64,000 bases of DNA from Candidatus Bathyarchaeia archaeon. GTDB lineage: Archaea > Thermoproteota > Bathyarchaeia > Bathyarchaeales > DTEX01. Below, piece by piece: positions 53,906-63,313 of this stretch. How positions within the stretch are numbered: the first letter of the stretch is position 1; the number at the start of each line of letters is the position of its first letter. The stretch lies in the NCBI GenBank assembly GCA_038882715.1, contig JAVZNR010000008.1:38106-102105 (forward strand). Reading direction: 5' to 3'. A program made the position numbers and the translations under genes. The notes under the pieces are model-generated. The model was given only the letters and a program-made list of their open reading frames with translations. It was not told the DNA's origin and did not search any database.

Positions 53906-55192
53906 CTAGGAAGAAAGAAGATCATCTATAACACTGCATGCCGTCTCTACGAGTTTTTTACCAGCATCCCGCTCAACAATACATACAGGAAGGTTTGTCT
54001 CATATCCTCCTTCTTCAAAGGCCTCCTCTGTTGGTATATATCCGAGCATGTCGTTAGAGCATCCGACAACCATAGTTACATCAGCTTTAGAATAAGATTT
54101 AATCGCTAGACCTAGATCTACAAATACTTCACCCGGCAATAAAACCGCTATAAAACTTCCAATCCTAAACCCTTGGACCTCTACGTCGGTAAAGCCGTAT
54201 GGAAACATGGTGCGGATAAGCTTAAGGGACTTAGCCGTCAATAATTTAAACTTAATTTCCTCAGTTTCTTTGCCACTTGCTTCTTTAAGCTTGGCTCTAA
54301 GCGTAGCTATCTCTTCTTCAGTAATCTCAGGAATGGACTTAAGTTTAAGTCGAACTTTCCTGTAAGCGAAAGATAATGTTAAATCGTCTCGACATTCAAC
54401 GGAATTCAGGATTTTTACGGCTTCTCCACCTATAGATCTACCCATATGAACAGCGTCTTCAAAGCGCCCCATGCTTCTATCATAAACCCTATCAATTCTT
54501 GTTCTAGGAGTTAGAGGGTTTATATCTCCAAACGCTCCATTAAGGAACAGACATACGCCGCCCTCAATGTTTTCGACAGTTCTAGAGACGTAGCCCGGAT
54601 AATCACCAGAGATCATGAAGTTGTTCGCGCCTAAAACAACTGCGTGACAGGTATAGTTTACTAGGGCGGATATAAGTCTACCCTCATAATCCTCAAATCT
54701 AAGGGCTGCAAGATGCTCATCCCGCGTGCCCGTGATGGGTCTTCTCCTATTGATCGTCCACCCTTTAACTTCACCCTTCCCGTAGCCAGCTTTAGCCTTT
54801 CTCCTAGAATTGAAAGCTCTAATAACACCGGAGGATACTAGGCCGGGTAGAAGATTAAGGTATTCCTCAAGAAAGAGGTATTGTGATGCTGTGTGAAAAC
54901 CTACTATCGATGGACCTGAATGGTTGTGAACCGCCGTAACTACTACAGACTCCTTTGGAAAGCTAATTTCTTTCGATATTACTTCCCTAACTTTTTCAGT
55001 TAAATTTCTAGTTGCATAAAGAAGATCCATGGAGACTAGCGCTAAATTATGTTCCCCGTTGCTAATGGTTAAACATCTAGCGTATAAATGGTCGTGGACT
55101 CCCTGAGACGGCTTATCTCTAGACGCGTAACCATCCATTGGGACTCCTATGGGTGGAGTGATTCTAACTTTAGATGCGCCTGCCTCTAACAT
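53906..55192 (-). CDS. Neutral/alkaline ceramidase-like hydrolase domain protein
   Basis: 428 residues resembling the N-terminal zinc domain of neutral/alkaline non-lysosomal ceramidases. The start AGASKVRITPPIGVPMDGY is diagnostic; zinc ligands are expected in AVHNHSGPS (near 92) and NYTCHAVVLG (near 185), with GAFGDINP (near 225) also typical. No signal peptide, so it acts in the cytoplasm. Archaea lack ceramides as far as known; an amide-linked sugar or lipid may be the real substrate. It lies between the lysine operon and the UROD pair. Confidence 0.78.
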   Translation of the reverse strand: MLEAGASKVRITPPIGVPMDGYASRDKPSQGVHDHLYARCLTISNGEHNLALVSMDLLYATRNLTEKVREVISKEISFPKESVVVTAVHNHSGPSIVGFHTASQYLFLEEYLNLLPGLVSSGVIRAFNSRRKAKAGYGKGEVKGWTINRRRPITGTRDEHLAALRFEDYEGRLISALVNYTCHAVVLGANNFMISGDYPGYVSRTVENIEGGVCLFLNGAFGDINPLTPRTRIDRVYDRSMGRFEDAVHMGRSIGGEAVKILNSVECRDDLTLSFAYRKVRLKLKSIPEITEEEIATLRAKLKEASGKETEEIKFKLLTAKSLKLIRTMFPYGFTDVEVQGFRIGSFIAVLLPGEVFVDLGLAIKSYSKADVTMVVGCSNDMLGYIPTEEAFEEGGYETNLPVCIVERDAGKKLVETACSVIDDLLSS

Positions 55193-55258
55193 GAAATAAT
55201 TATTTATGTATTTACATGATATATGAGCCTAATGGAAAGCATCTAAGATTTTAGACGT

Positions 55259-56377
55259 TTAACGGCGGGAGACTTCGTCTATTATTTTTGGAACTATTTT
55301 CACTCTCTGTATGCTGGCTGGTGGCGGTAGCTCATCTGAGATCCCTAGTATCAGCCTATCTCGAAATCTTATTATTATCTCCTTCACAAATTCTTTAAAT
55401 TTGTCTTCGCTCACCGCTTCCTCTATAAAGTATATGTACGGTATTCCATCCAATATCACCATTTCATCGCCCAGAAAATCTTCTATATCTTTAAGGGTCA
55501 TGTCTCCCACTGGTTTGACTGTTAACGCCTCAACTCCGTCTAAACTTGACTCCCTCAAAAGTTGCAGTAAAGGCTTAGCATAACCATCAACATGTATATG
55601 CACATATTTGCCTTTCTTATGTAAGTAGTCAGCTCTTTCCCTATAGTATGGGAGACAGTACCTCTCAAATATTTTCGGAGGAGTCATTCTAACATCTATG
55701 TTCTCACCTAAGTTAAAGATTTTAATTGGAGTATCAGCCATAACCTCATAAAAAATATCATTTGAACTTTTAATGGTCCTCATAAACTCCTCAATTTCCC
55801 TCTTATATCTGAGCAAAAAGCTCATAGTTCTCTCCAAACCCATGTATTCAAGTATGAGTCTCTGGTAAGGCGACCTTGGAAAGAAATATGAAACCATTCC
55901 CTGACCCTTAAGGTTCCTCTCCATCCGACCGTAAATTTCCCGGTCAAACTCTACTTTAACGCGCTCTAAAACATACTCCATGATCTTTAAATCCTCTAAG
56001 TTTTTAATGGGGTATTCTACTATTCTTGACGTTAACTTTAGGTCATCCATGATCTGCATCTGTCTCAATATGCCTTTAGGAGTCTTTAACTCGGTTACGA
56101 CAACATTATCTTTAGTAAACCTGTTGACTTCAACGTCATCAGCGTAGGAGACTTTGACGAAGCTTTCAGTGAAGTAACCAGAATAACACCTCCAACTAGC
56201 GTTCCACTCCAAGCATACATCAAGTAAACTCATACTCATGTACTCGATTGGCAGGGTATTCTTGGCGCGATTATAATAATACCAGAACTCATGCCTAATG
56301 TTCCATGGAACTTTCTCGCTTCCCTTCCCTTCAAATACGGCGAGAATCCTTTCATAGGGGGTTTTATCGGTCGCCAT
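55259..56377 (-). CDS. UROD-superfamily methyltransferase-like protein, metal site altered
   Basis: About 372 residues of UROD fold (TPYERILAVFEGKGSEKVPW at the start). The zinc strand reads YVHIHVDGYAKPLL where MtaA-type enzymes have HxC, and the final cysteine is absent (ILGISDELPPP), so the usual zinc site is not formed. The ATG at 56377 is chosen because GGTGATC, an exact match to the anti-SD partner, ends three bases earlier. Divergent from another UROD gene 98 bases away, probably sharing control. Confidence 0.78.
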   Translation of the reverse strand: MATDKTPYERILAVFEGKGSEKVPWNIRHEFWYYYNRAKNTLPIEYMSMSLLDVCLEWNASWRCYSGYFTESFVKVSYADDVEVNRFTKDNVVVTELKTPKGILRQMQIMDDLKLTSRIVEYPIKNLEDLKIMEYVLERVKVEFDREIYGRMERNLKGQGMVSYFFPRSPYQRLILEYMGLERTMSFLLRYKREIEEFMRTIKSSNDIFYEVMADTPIKIFNLGENIDVRMTPPKIFERYCLPYYRERADYLHKKGKYVHIHVDGYAKPLLQLLRESSLDGVEALTVKPVGDMTLKDIEDFLGDEMVILDGIPYIYFIEEAVSEDKFKEFVKEIIIRFRDRLILGISDELPPPASIQRVKIVPKIIDEVSRR

Positions 56378-56475
56378 AAAGATCACCATTATTGGGAAAC
56401 ATATTCTTATTTAAGGATTAATAAGAATATAGCATCAAATATCCTTAAAACCTTGAAGAATCCGGAGAGAGCAAA

Positions 56476-57528
56476 ATGGATAAGATTGAAAGAGTTTATA
56501 GGGCTCTAGATATCGAAGAGCCGGATAAAGTGCCGAAGGGAGAGCTTCAAATACATGATGAACTCGTATCTGCTTTATTAGGCGAAACAATAACAGATTG
56601 GTTTAAAGCCCATGTTAAAGTTAGAAAATTATTAAACATGGACCTAGTGAATATCGGTCTCGATGGCGGTCCCAAGACTGAAGTAGTTGGTAGAACAAGA
56701 GAGGGCTATCCCATATACAGGGATTATTTTGGTAACGAGTGGGTTGAAAGCGGAAAAACCAAAGCGTACTTAAAGTACGCATTAAGCGAACCAGAAGATT
56801 TTAGGGATTTTAGGATGCCGCCTATCTCGCTATATAATGCTGGCAGCGTTGAGAAATGGTCTAGAGAGACTGATCTCTGCGTCTTTGCGCAGGTCGGTGG
56901 AGCATTTGATTCAGTGTATCCTTTAATGGGTTTAACCGGCTACATAAAGGCGCTTTATCAATATCCGCATCTGCTCAAGAAGGTTATTGAGGAAGTTCAC
57001 AGATTTGAGCTAGAAAGCATAAAGCTATTTGCCGAAGCTGGAGCGCACGTGATACTTGTGGGCGACGACCTAGCTTATGATAAAGGTCCATTCATATCGA
57101 TAAAGCATCTTGAAGAATTCGTCTTCCCCTACATAGCTCAAGAAGTCGACTTAATACATAGTTTAGGTTTACCAGCAGTCTTTCACTGCGATGGAAACGT
57201 AACCCCTCTAATAGGGTACGTCATTAAATCCGGTTTTGATGGGATTCAAAGTTTACAGCCAAATGCGGGCGTAGACATAATATCCATCAAGAGAGAATGG
57301 GGCGACAAAATATGTTTAATGGGCAACTTAGATTTAGATTATTTGTTACCGTTAGGGACGCCTAAAGAAGTTGAAGATGAAGTAAAAAGACTTATAAGAA
57401 ACGTGGCTCCGGGAGGGGGCTACATACTTAGTACAACGAACGTGTTAACAAGATACGTGCCGCCTGAAAATGCTCTAGTAATGTATAAAGCGGCGGAAAA
57501 ATATGGGAAATACCCTATAAGGGCGTAA
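56476..57528 (+). CDS. UROD-superfamily methyltransferase-like protein
   Basis: 350 residues. MDKIERVYRALDIEEPDKVPK at the start and AAEKYGKYPIRA at the end are family typical. The metal strand is PAVFHCDGNVTPLI, which keeps C but shifts H next to it, and ILSTTNVLT replaces the C-terminal cysteine. More like the 2.7-kb protein than the 5.4-kb one. Substrate unknown. ATG after a GGAGAG site. Confidence 0.8.
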   Translation: MDKIERVYRALDIEEPDKVPKGELQIHDELVSALLGETITDWFKAHVKVRKLLNMDLVNIGLDGGPKTEVVGRTREGYPIYRDYFGNEWVESGKTKAYLKYALSEPEDFRDFRMPPISLYNAGSVEKWSRETDLCVFAQVGGAFDSVYPLMGLTGYIKALYQYPHLLKKVIEEVHRFELESIKLFAEAGAHVILVGDDLAYDKGPFISIKHLEEFVFPYIAQEVDLIHSLGLPAVFHCDGNVTPLIGYVIKSGFDGIQSLQPNAGVDIISIKREWGDKICLMGNLDLDYLLPLGTPKEVEDEVKRLIRNVAPGGGYILSTTNVLTRYVPPENALVMYKAAEKYGKYPIRA

Positions 57529-57647
57529 TAACCGTTAAACCTAACCAAACATTCATCTAAATATTTTCAAGTCTAAACGCATAGAAGATAGCTTATGGAG
57601 GCCGCCGCCGTGACTTTAATAGAAAGTTAAAGGACAGAGCATCCGCG

Positions 57648-57663
57648 TGATACTTAAGTATCA
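57648..57663. repeat. Perfect 16-base palindrome in convergent gap
   Basis: TGATACTTAAGTATCA lies between the ends of two convergent genes. The gap 57529-57725 holds no gene I can support. It might help end transcription or bind a protein; nothing decides. Confidence 0.35.
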
Positions 57664-57725
57664 ACAATCATATCAGCGCTGGGGAATATTTTTTCTTATT
57701 GGGGAAGTAGAATTGGATGAAGTAT

Positions 57726-58637
57726 TTACTGGAATGGTTTTCTTGAGTTACTTATTGTTCCCTCGTCACTCCACAGCAATACGTTGTCGCCTATGGTTGT
57801 GCCTATCCATCTCCATGTAACACTGTAGCTAGAAGTGTATTCTTTATTAACGCCTGGATAGGAAAGACCGCCAACGCCGAACAGTGTGTTTTCTATCCAA
57901 GTGATTACTGCCGTGTCTCCTCGGAGTGAGTAGCCTGGAAGATAGCGCCATTGGTTATCATAATAGTAGGCTGTGTTTGAGATAGTTACCCGCCAGTCTA
58001 ACCCTGTAATGGCTTGATTGCTTTCCACACCAAACTGAAAATGCCTAACATGACACACTCTTTGTCCAAGCGACACCGACCTCGACCCCACTAGGAAACC
58101 GCTATCCCAAGCTTCATGCCAACATGCGTAGATTGTGGGGGCATCATTATCATATTGAGCCCATGAGTTGTATGCGTAAAGCCTATAAAGTATAACGTAA
58201 GAGTCGCTGAGGTAATCCACTCTCCCAAAGAATACTATGGAATTACCGCTCCCAACATTAGGCGCTAGATAATAATATATGAGCTGACTGCCGAAATATG
58301 TTTGAGGCGCCCATGTAACACTATTATTCTTAAAGAGTGCTGCGCCGTTTTGATAAATCCATCCGCTCGGCGTTGTTCCACTAGAGACGCCAGCTACGCT
58401 GAGAACTGAGCCTAACCATGCGCTGGATGGAAGTAAGCTGGCGGGCGCTGAGTAACGGAAGGAGAATAAAGCTCGGTTAGTAGTTCTCACGCTACCACTT
58501 AAGTATCCTCCAACATAAGGCTGTTGTTGCGCTGAAGCTGGCCGCACTAATATGGTGGATAGCATTATGAATGTTAGGAGGGCGATTATACCGGAGTTTA
58601 TGAGGTTAAAATTCTCCCTCCCTCTTTTCACAATCAT
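57726..58637 (-). CDS. Secreted beta-rich protein, unknown
   Basis: 303 residues. A signal peptide (about 1-37, ending PASAQQQ) is followed by a beta-rich domain rich in Y, W, S and N, with aromatic repeats such as YLAPNVGSGNSIVFFGRVDY; no membrane anchor at the C-terminus. Two cysteines near 170 and 195 could form a disulfide. No family recognised. It overlaps the preceding gene by four bases (ATGA). Confidence 0.6.
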   Translation of the reverse strand: MIVKRGRENFNLINSGIIALLTFIMLSTILVRPASAQQQPYVGGYLSGSVRTTNRALFSFRYSAPASLLPSSAWLGSVLSVAGVSSGTTPSGWIYQNGAALFKNNSVTWAPQTYFGSQLIYYYLAPNVGSGNSIVFFGRVDYLSDSYVILYRLYAYNSWAQYDNDAPTIYACWHEAWDSGFLVGSRSVSLGQRVCHVRHFQFGVESNQAITGLDWRVTISNTAYYYDNQWRYLPGYSLRGDTAVITWIENTLFGVGGLSYPGVNKEYTSSYSVTWRWIGTTIGDNVLLWSDEGTISNSRKPFQ

Positions 58638-59344
58638 ATTGTTACGGCCTCCAAAGCAACCATATCAATTATAAAGTAGCTTAACGGGTTCTGGGCTAAA
58701 GGATCCTTTATAGCGATCCCAACGGCGCCCAGAGGAAACTTTGTTAATGGGAAGTCTTCCGGTATGCTCACGATCATCACTACCTCTACTGGCTGGTTAT
58801 GCTTCACTTTAATGATGCCTGAGGGCTCGTACCTAACATACTTATTGATGAAGATTACGGTTCCATTAGGTAGCGTTACCCCTATAGCCGATCCCGATTT
58901 CCTGCCCATCCAGAGCATTGGAGCCGAATCCAAGACGACTTCAATCTCAGTGATATTCTCAAAGTAGGAAACAAAGCGTAGAATCAGCGGTATCCTTGTT
59001 TCACCACCCCTCTTAACGCCTATAAGAAGACGCGACGCCTCATCAATTTCAGAAACTTTACCAGTATACTTTTCCCTATCAAATTTAATCTCTAAATAGC
59101 CTTTAACACCATACTTTGTAGCAATCTCGGGATTACATATCTCTAGAGGCGTAAGAAAGAGTACGTATTTGACCTCTATCGATCCAGGCAGCACAATAGC
59201 AGACTCCCTTTCCCCTCCAACCTTCTCAGCCGCACCTTCAGCCATGAAGGGAGCTACTAGGGAGAGGAAGACAGCGGCAGAAATAGCTACAGCCATGAAG
59301 ACAGCTGACAACAATAACTTCAGCTTCATCTCCTTAATCCCCAA
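58634..59344 (-). CDS. Secreted/anchored beta-rich protein, unknown
   Basis: 236 residues with an N-terminal hydrophobic segment (about 9-36, LLSAVFMAVAISAAVFLSLVA) that is a signal peptide or anchor, then strands with alternating hydrophobics and an SIEVKYVLFLTPLEICNP start. No known domain. It is in the middle of the surface-protein cluster, 51 bases after the large LamG protein and coupled to the next gene. Confidence 0.6.
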   Translation of the reverse strand: MGIKEMKLKLLLSAVFMAVAISAAVFLSLVAPFMAEGAAEKVGGERESAIVLPGSIEVKYVLFLTPLEICNPEIATKYGVKGYLEIKFDREKYTGKVSEIDEASRLLIGVKRGGETRIPLILRFVSYFENITEIEVVLDSAPMLWMGRKSGSAIGVTLPNGTVIFINKYVRYEPSGIIKVKHNQPVEVVMIVSIPEDFPLTKFPLGAVGIAIKDPLAQNPLSYFIIDMVALEAVTI

Positions 59345-59395
59345 CTAATATCATCGCTCACTGTTATATGAATCTTCCTTACCGATGCTTAAACA

Positions 59396-62300
59396 TTATA
59401 CTCTTCTCCTTAGCGCATAGTAGCTTAGCCATGCTACGCATATGATGAATATTATGAGCGCTATTGGGTTTCCAAGCAGGCGTCTTGCAGCCTCAGCGGC
59501 AGCTTCGCTGATTCTTTTGATTAGGTTGGAGATTTCTCCAATTATTCCGCCTGTTTCTGATTCGCTTATGGTGAATGTTATGTTGGCTCCGGCTTGGGCT
59601 GTTTCTCCCTCTGGGCTTGTGGCGTGTATGGTGAATGGTATGGTGTATTTGCCTGCTGTTGCGTTTGATGGGATTGTGAGCTGAGCTTCTATTGTAGCGT
59701 TGTCGATGATGCTTCCTAGTCTCCGCATGAAGGTTTTGGGTAGAAGCGTCTCTAGGCTAAGCCACTCGCTGCCAAACTCCACATGGTTTACTGTTATGCT
59801 GAGGCTCGAATATTCCACCGTAATTGTTAGCTTAACTGTTGAGCCAGCGGTCACCCTGCCTAAATCAACCGGATATGCTTTAAAGTGGAATTGCGGCTGC
59901 GGGCTTGGTGTTGCAGGCTTCTCCCATATGATGCTGACCTGCACGCTGCTCCGGTGAACAACCTTAATCTCCAGTATTCCAGTTTCATGATTGAATGTCC
60001 AGGCATCACCCTCCAATAGTAGGCTTCCATTAGCCCTCACTTCTCTAGGCTTACCGAGCATCCCGGTGTAAACCTTAATGGAGGTGTGGAAGCCAGGCGC
60101 ATTATTAACTGTTATTTCAAGCTGCCAGCTGTCGCCCTCAACCCACCGTAGAGACTGGATGGGCGAATTGGAATATTGGATATACGCTCCCCTCGCGGCG
60201 CGCTGCATAAGCGCCTTCCAAACGCCGAAGGCTGCGGCGCTCATAGGCTGGGTTTCAGTATTAGATTCTGGAGGCGGGTCTAGGCTTATTGAGAGGCCGC
60301 GCGGCGTCTCCCTAGTGAACCTCCATATCATGGATACGGCTGTCAGCATTAATGGATCATTGTATAGGGCTCCGCTTATCGCTAGGGCGTACATCATTTC
60401 GGTTGCCCTGAAGAGGTGAAGCGGGTTCCCAGCTGCTTCAACATATGGTTTCCCATCGTAGTCTAGGAGGTAGACTTTCAGATTGCTCCATTCATTCGAG
60501 TATTTAATGGAGTTTTTAATTAGATTCGCCCTCTCCCTGTAGATGCTCTCGCCCGTAGCTTTATGCATGGCTGTGAGGAGGGCATAGGCCCAGCCGTGCT
60601 CCTCCAAAGCCTGCTTATAATTCTTGTTGACTAGGCTGCCGTATGCTGGGCTTGAAGAATTCATGTTCTGCCATAGGTTCATGATTGCGTCTGAAACGTT
60701 TCTTGCCCAATCTAGGTAGGTTGAATTCTTTGGATCGAGAATTAGGCCTGCGAGCGCATGTGGGTAGAGTGAGCGGAAGTAGACGCTGAATATTCTCTCC
60801 TTAACATCCTCATAGTAGTAGTTCCATAGCTTCTTTGCGTATTCCATGACCGCCTGGTCGCCTGTGGCCTGAGCGTATTCGGCAAGAGCGTAGACTGAGA
60901 TCCCCCATGATGCGGGCATGGATATGTCAACGTTTGGGGTTTCATCCGAAACCGCCGAGGCAAGTAGCTGGTATGCTGAAGCCGAGTAATTCCACAAATA
61001 TAGTTGAACCGATACTTCGCCAGCATCCCATGCGAGGTTGAATGTGGCGTTCAGGTAATCCCAGTAGTAGCTGTCGCCTTCGCCGGTGAACTCAACCTCG
61101 GCAGCAAACTTAGTGTAATATGATGTCTCACACTTAAGCATGTCAAGCTTAAATGTGAAGGGTTCGCGGAGCTTCCAACCTGTGATCTTAATCTTCCATT
61201 CTCCGTTTTCGCTTCTAAAGTGCATGGGGTTCTGCTGGATAATTAGGCTCTTCTCCTCCGCCTCGCCACCCACATAGGATAGGTAGCCTATGCCGCTTGT
61301 AGGATACTTCCCGTCTGTGTAGTTGTATGCTTGGATTGTAACGTTTACTGAGGTGGGAACCCATGCTGAATCAACCCTAAAGGTTAGCTTCTCCCATACG
61401 TAGGTGTTGGATGATCCTGAGAACTCAACCTCGGAAACGTAGGCTTCGCATTCGCTGTGCGCGTAGGAGCCTTGCATCTCATCGAGTCTCCATAGGGCTA
61501 TTAAGCCGCTTGAGGGTGGATTATTATCTCTTAGGCTGGCTAGCTCCGTCCAGCTTAATGCCCTCGAATAAATCGCCACGTTATCTACGACTCCCTTGAA
61601 GTTGTAGCCGTTTCCGTAGGCGAATGAGCCTATGTGCAGCGGGCTTGTTGAGCCTGTTATATCTACGTATCCAATGTTCCATTCCCCTATTAAACCGGTG
61701 TTATTGTATATTCTCATGTATTGTCCGTCGTATGTTGCAGCTATGAACGTCCATGTGTTATTGTATATTCTGCCGAAGAGCGCCCTGCCCACCTCATCTG
61801 TCCCGTTTCTGAGAATCCAGATGATGTCTAGGGGGTATGTGGATCCGTCTATGCGGAGGTCGAATCCTCCAATGGAGCCTCTCTTGTCAACGAGGTGCTG
61901 CTCGCCTGTCTTCCCCATAGGCTTAAACCATAATGCCACGGTTATCTGCTGCGGGTTTAGGCTTGCGTGATTCGGCACCTCAATCATGCTGCTTAACCCG
62001 CTGAGGTATAGGCCGCCTGAATGCATTCCGTTAGTCCAGGTTACGCTGCCCATTATGGTTCCAGTGTTCTCTGATGTTGCTCGGATGGTTGAGTAGCTTG
62101 AGAAGAGCATGTATTGTGAGTCATCATCGTTTATTCTATTCTTTAGGTGCCAGCTGTAGGCTTTTCCGCCAGAGTTCTCGTCGAACGTCCAGTAGGCCTT
62201 AAGGTTGCTGTAGACGATGTTACCGTTCATGTTCGACTGGAGCGCGCTTGAATCTAATGCTTCGCTGTAAATCACAACCTCATCGATCCAGCCCTTAAAG

Positions 62301-63301
62301 CCGTAGCCGCTTCCGCCGGCAAAAGCGCCTATATGAACCTCGCAGTATGTCTGCGTAGTGTCTAGTGAACCCAGATACCAGCTTCCAATCTGCTGGCCGT
62401 TGAGGTAAATCTTCTTGTAGGCTCCGTCATAGGTTCCGGCAACATAATACCATGTGTTGTTATGTATTACTCCGGGGATATATTCGCCGTGCTCGACGCC
62501 GTTGCTGTCCTTGACTATCCAGATGAGGTCAAGCGGGTATGATGAGCCGTCTAACCGTAGATTCCATCCGCCATATGCGTCTCGGCAGTCTATGATGTGC
62601 TGCTGTCCGGTCTTTCCAGCAGTGCGGATCCACGCTGCAAATGTGATGCGCGGGCTTCTGAATGTGCTGGAGCTGGGAACTGCTAGATAATCGTCGCCGT
62701 CAAAGTAGATTGACGAGCCGGACTTTGCGGTTGAACTCCATGATGCATCGTTCCTCAGCTCAGCGGTGTCGCCGACGGTTCCAGTGGAGCCTAGAAGCCG
62801 AATGGCTGAAGTATAATAGGTGCTTAGCGCCGTTTGAGTGCCATAGCTTCTGACAATCATGTATGAGCCGTCGTCTGAGGTTGTGTTGTGGATCCCGCCG
62901 CTAACAAGGCTTGTTCCGCCGAGCAGATTATATGCGCTCGCATAATATTGCTTCGGGATCAGACTTTTGGCAGCTATTGAGACGAGATATCTATTGTCAT
63001 CTGACGCGGTATCGGATGGGAAGCCTGAAATATGCAGCGTGCCGCCAAGCAGAGAATAGGTGATTGGATGATAAGCCGTAGCAGTCCAATGGACACTGCC
63101 AGACACCACACTATAGTATTCGCCGTTGACACTGCGCAGATTAAGCAATCCGCCCCCGCCGTAGCTTCCCTCCAAAACATTCGCAGCCGCAGGATAATAG
63201 ATGCTCTCCTCAGTAACAGCTGAAACAATTAATGGGAGAGCAGGCAATACCAAAACAAAGAGTAAGGCTATCAGAGTTATAAGCCTAAATACCCTCGCTA
63301 T
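59396..63301 (-). CDS. Large LamG-containing cell-surface protein (apparent ATA start)
   Basis: About 1301 residues. The first conventional start (TTG at 63253) falls inside a signal peptide: upstream in frame lies ARVFRLITLIALLFVLV, with no ATG/GTG/TTG back to TGA at 63314; ATA at 63301 fits. Then come short repeats with LLGGT and SDDxxYM (about 35-165), two LamG/concanavalin-like domains (about 190-360 and 415-590, each with FKGxxDxVxIYSxAL), two related beta-sandwich repeats (VEFSGSSNTYVWE and VEFTGEGDSYYWD), a helical toroid-like region (about 800-1020), an Ig-like NEW3-type segment, and a C-terminal membrane helix followed by RRR. Likely binds or degrades polysaccharide at the cell surface; activity unproven. 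Confidence 0.82.
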   Translation of the reverse strand: MARVFRLITLIALLFVLVLPALPLIVSAVTEESIYYPAAANVLEGSYGGGGLLNLRSVNGEYYSVVSGSVHWTATAYHPITYSLLGGTLHISGFPSDTASDDNRYLVSIAAKSLIPKQYYASAYNLLGGTSLVSGGIHNTTSDDGSYMIVRSYGTQTALSTYYTSAIRLLGSTGTVGDTAELRNDASWSSTAKSGSSIYFDGDDYLAVPSSSTFRSPRITFAAWIRTAGKTGQQHIIDCRDAYGGWNLRLDGSSYPLDLIWIVKDSNGVEHGEYIPGVIHNNTWYYVAGTYDGAYKKIYLNGQQIGSWYLGSLDTTQTYCEVHIGAFAGGSGYGFKGWIDEVVIYSEALDSSALQSNMNGNIVYSNLKAYWTFDENSGGKAYSWHLKNRINDDDSQYMLFSSYSTIRATSENTGTIMGSVTWTNGMHSGGLYLSGLSSMIEVPNHASLNPQQITVALWFKPMGKTGEQHLVDKRGSIGGFDLRIDGSTYPLDIIWILRNGTDEVGRALFGRIYNNTWTFIAATYDGQYMRIYNNTGLIGEWNIGYVDITGSTSPLHIGSFAYGNGYNFKGVVDNVAIYSRALSWTELASLRDNNPPSSGLIALWRLDEMQGSYAHSECEAYVSEVEFSGSSNTYVWEKLTFRVDSAWVPTSVNVTIQAYNYTDGKYPTSGIGYLSYVGGEAEEKSLIIQQNPMHFRSENGEWKIKITGWKLREPFTFKLDMLKCETSYYTKFAAEVEFTGEGDSYYWDYLNATFNLAWDAGEVSVQLYLWNYSASAYQLLASAVSDETPNVDISMPASWGISVYALAEYAQATGDQAVMEYAKKLWNYYYEDVKERIFSVYFRSLYPHALAGLILDPKNSTYLDWARNVSDAIMNLWQNMNSSSPAYGSLVNKNYKQALEEHGWAYALLTAMHKATGESIYRERANLIKNSIKYSNEWSNLKVYLLDYDGKPYVEAAGNPLHLFRATEMMYALAISGALYNDPLMLTAVSMIWRFTRETPRGLSISLDPPPESNTETQPMSAAAFGVWKALMQRAARGAYIQYSNSPIQSLRWVEGDSWQLEITVNNAPGFHTSIKVYTGMLGKPREVRANGSLLLEGDAWTFNHETGILEIKVVHRSSVQVSIIWEKPATPSPQPQFHFKAYPVDLGRVTAGSTVKLTITVEYSSLSITVNHVEFGSEWLSLETLLPKTFMRRLGSIIDNATIEAQLTIPSNATAGKYTIPFTIHATSPEGETAQAGANITFTISESETGGIIGEISNLIKRISEAAAEAARRLLGNPIALIIFIICVAWLSYYALRRRV

Positions 63302-63313
63302 AATATGCCACCA

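Noticed and set aside
2658..57528. UROD genes as heme-pathway uroporphyrinogen decarboxylase
   Set aside because: None has the N-terminal arginine/RQAGR motif of true UroD, and no other heme genes are near.
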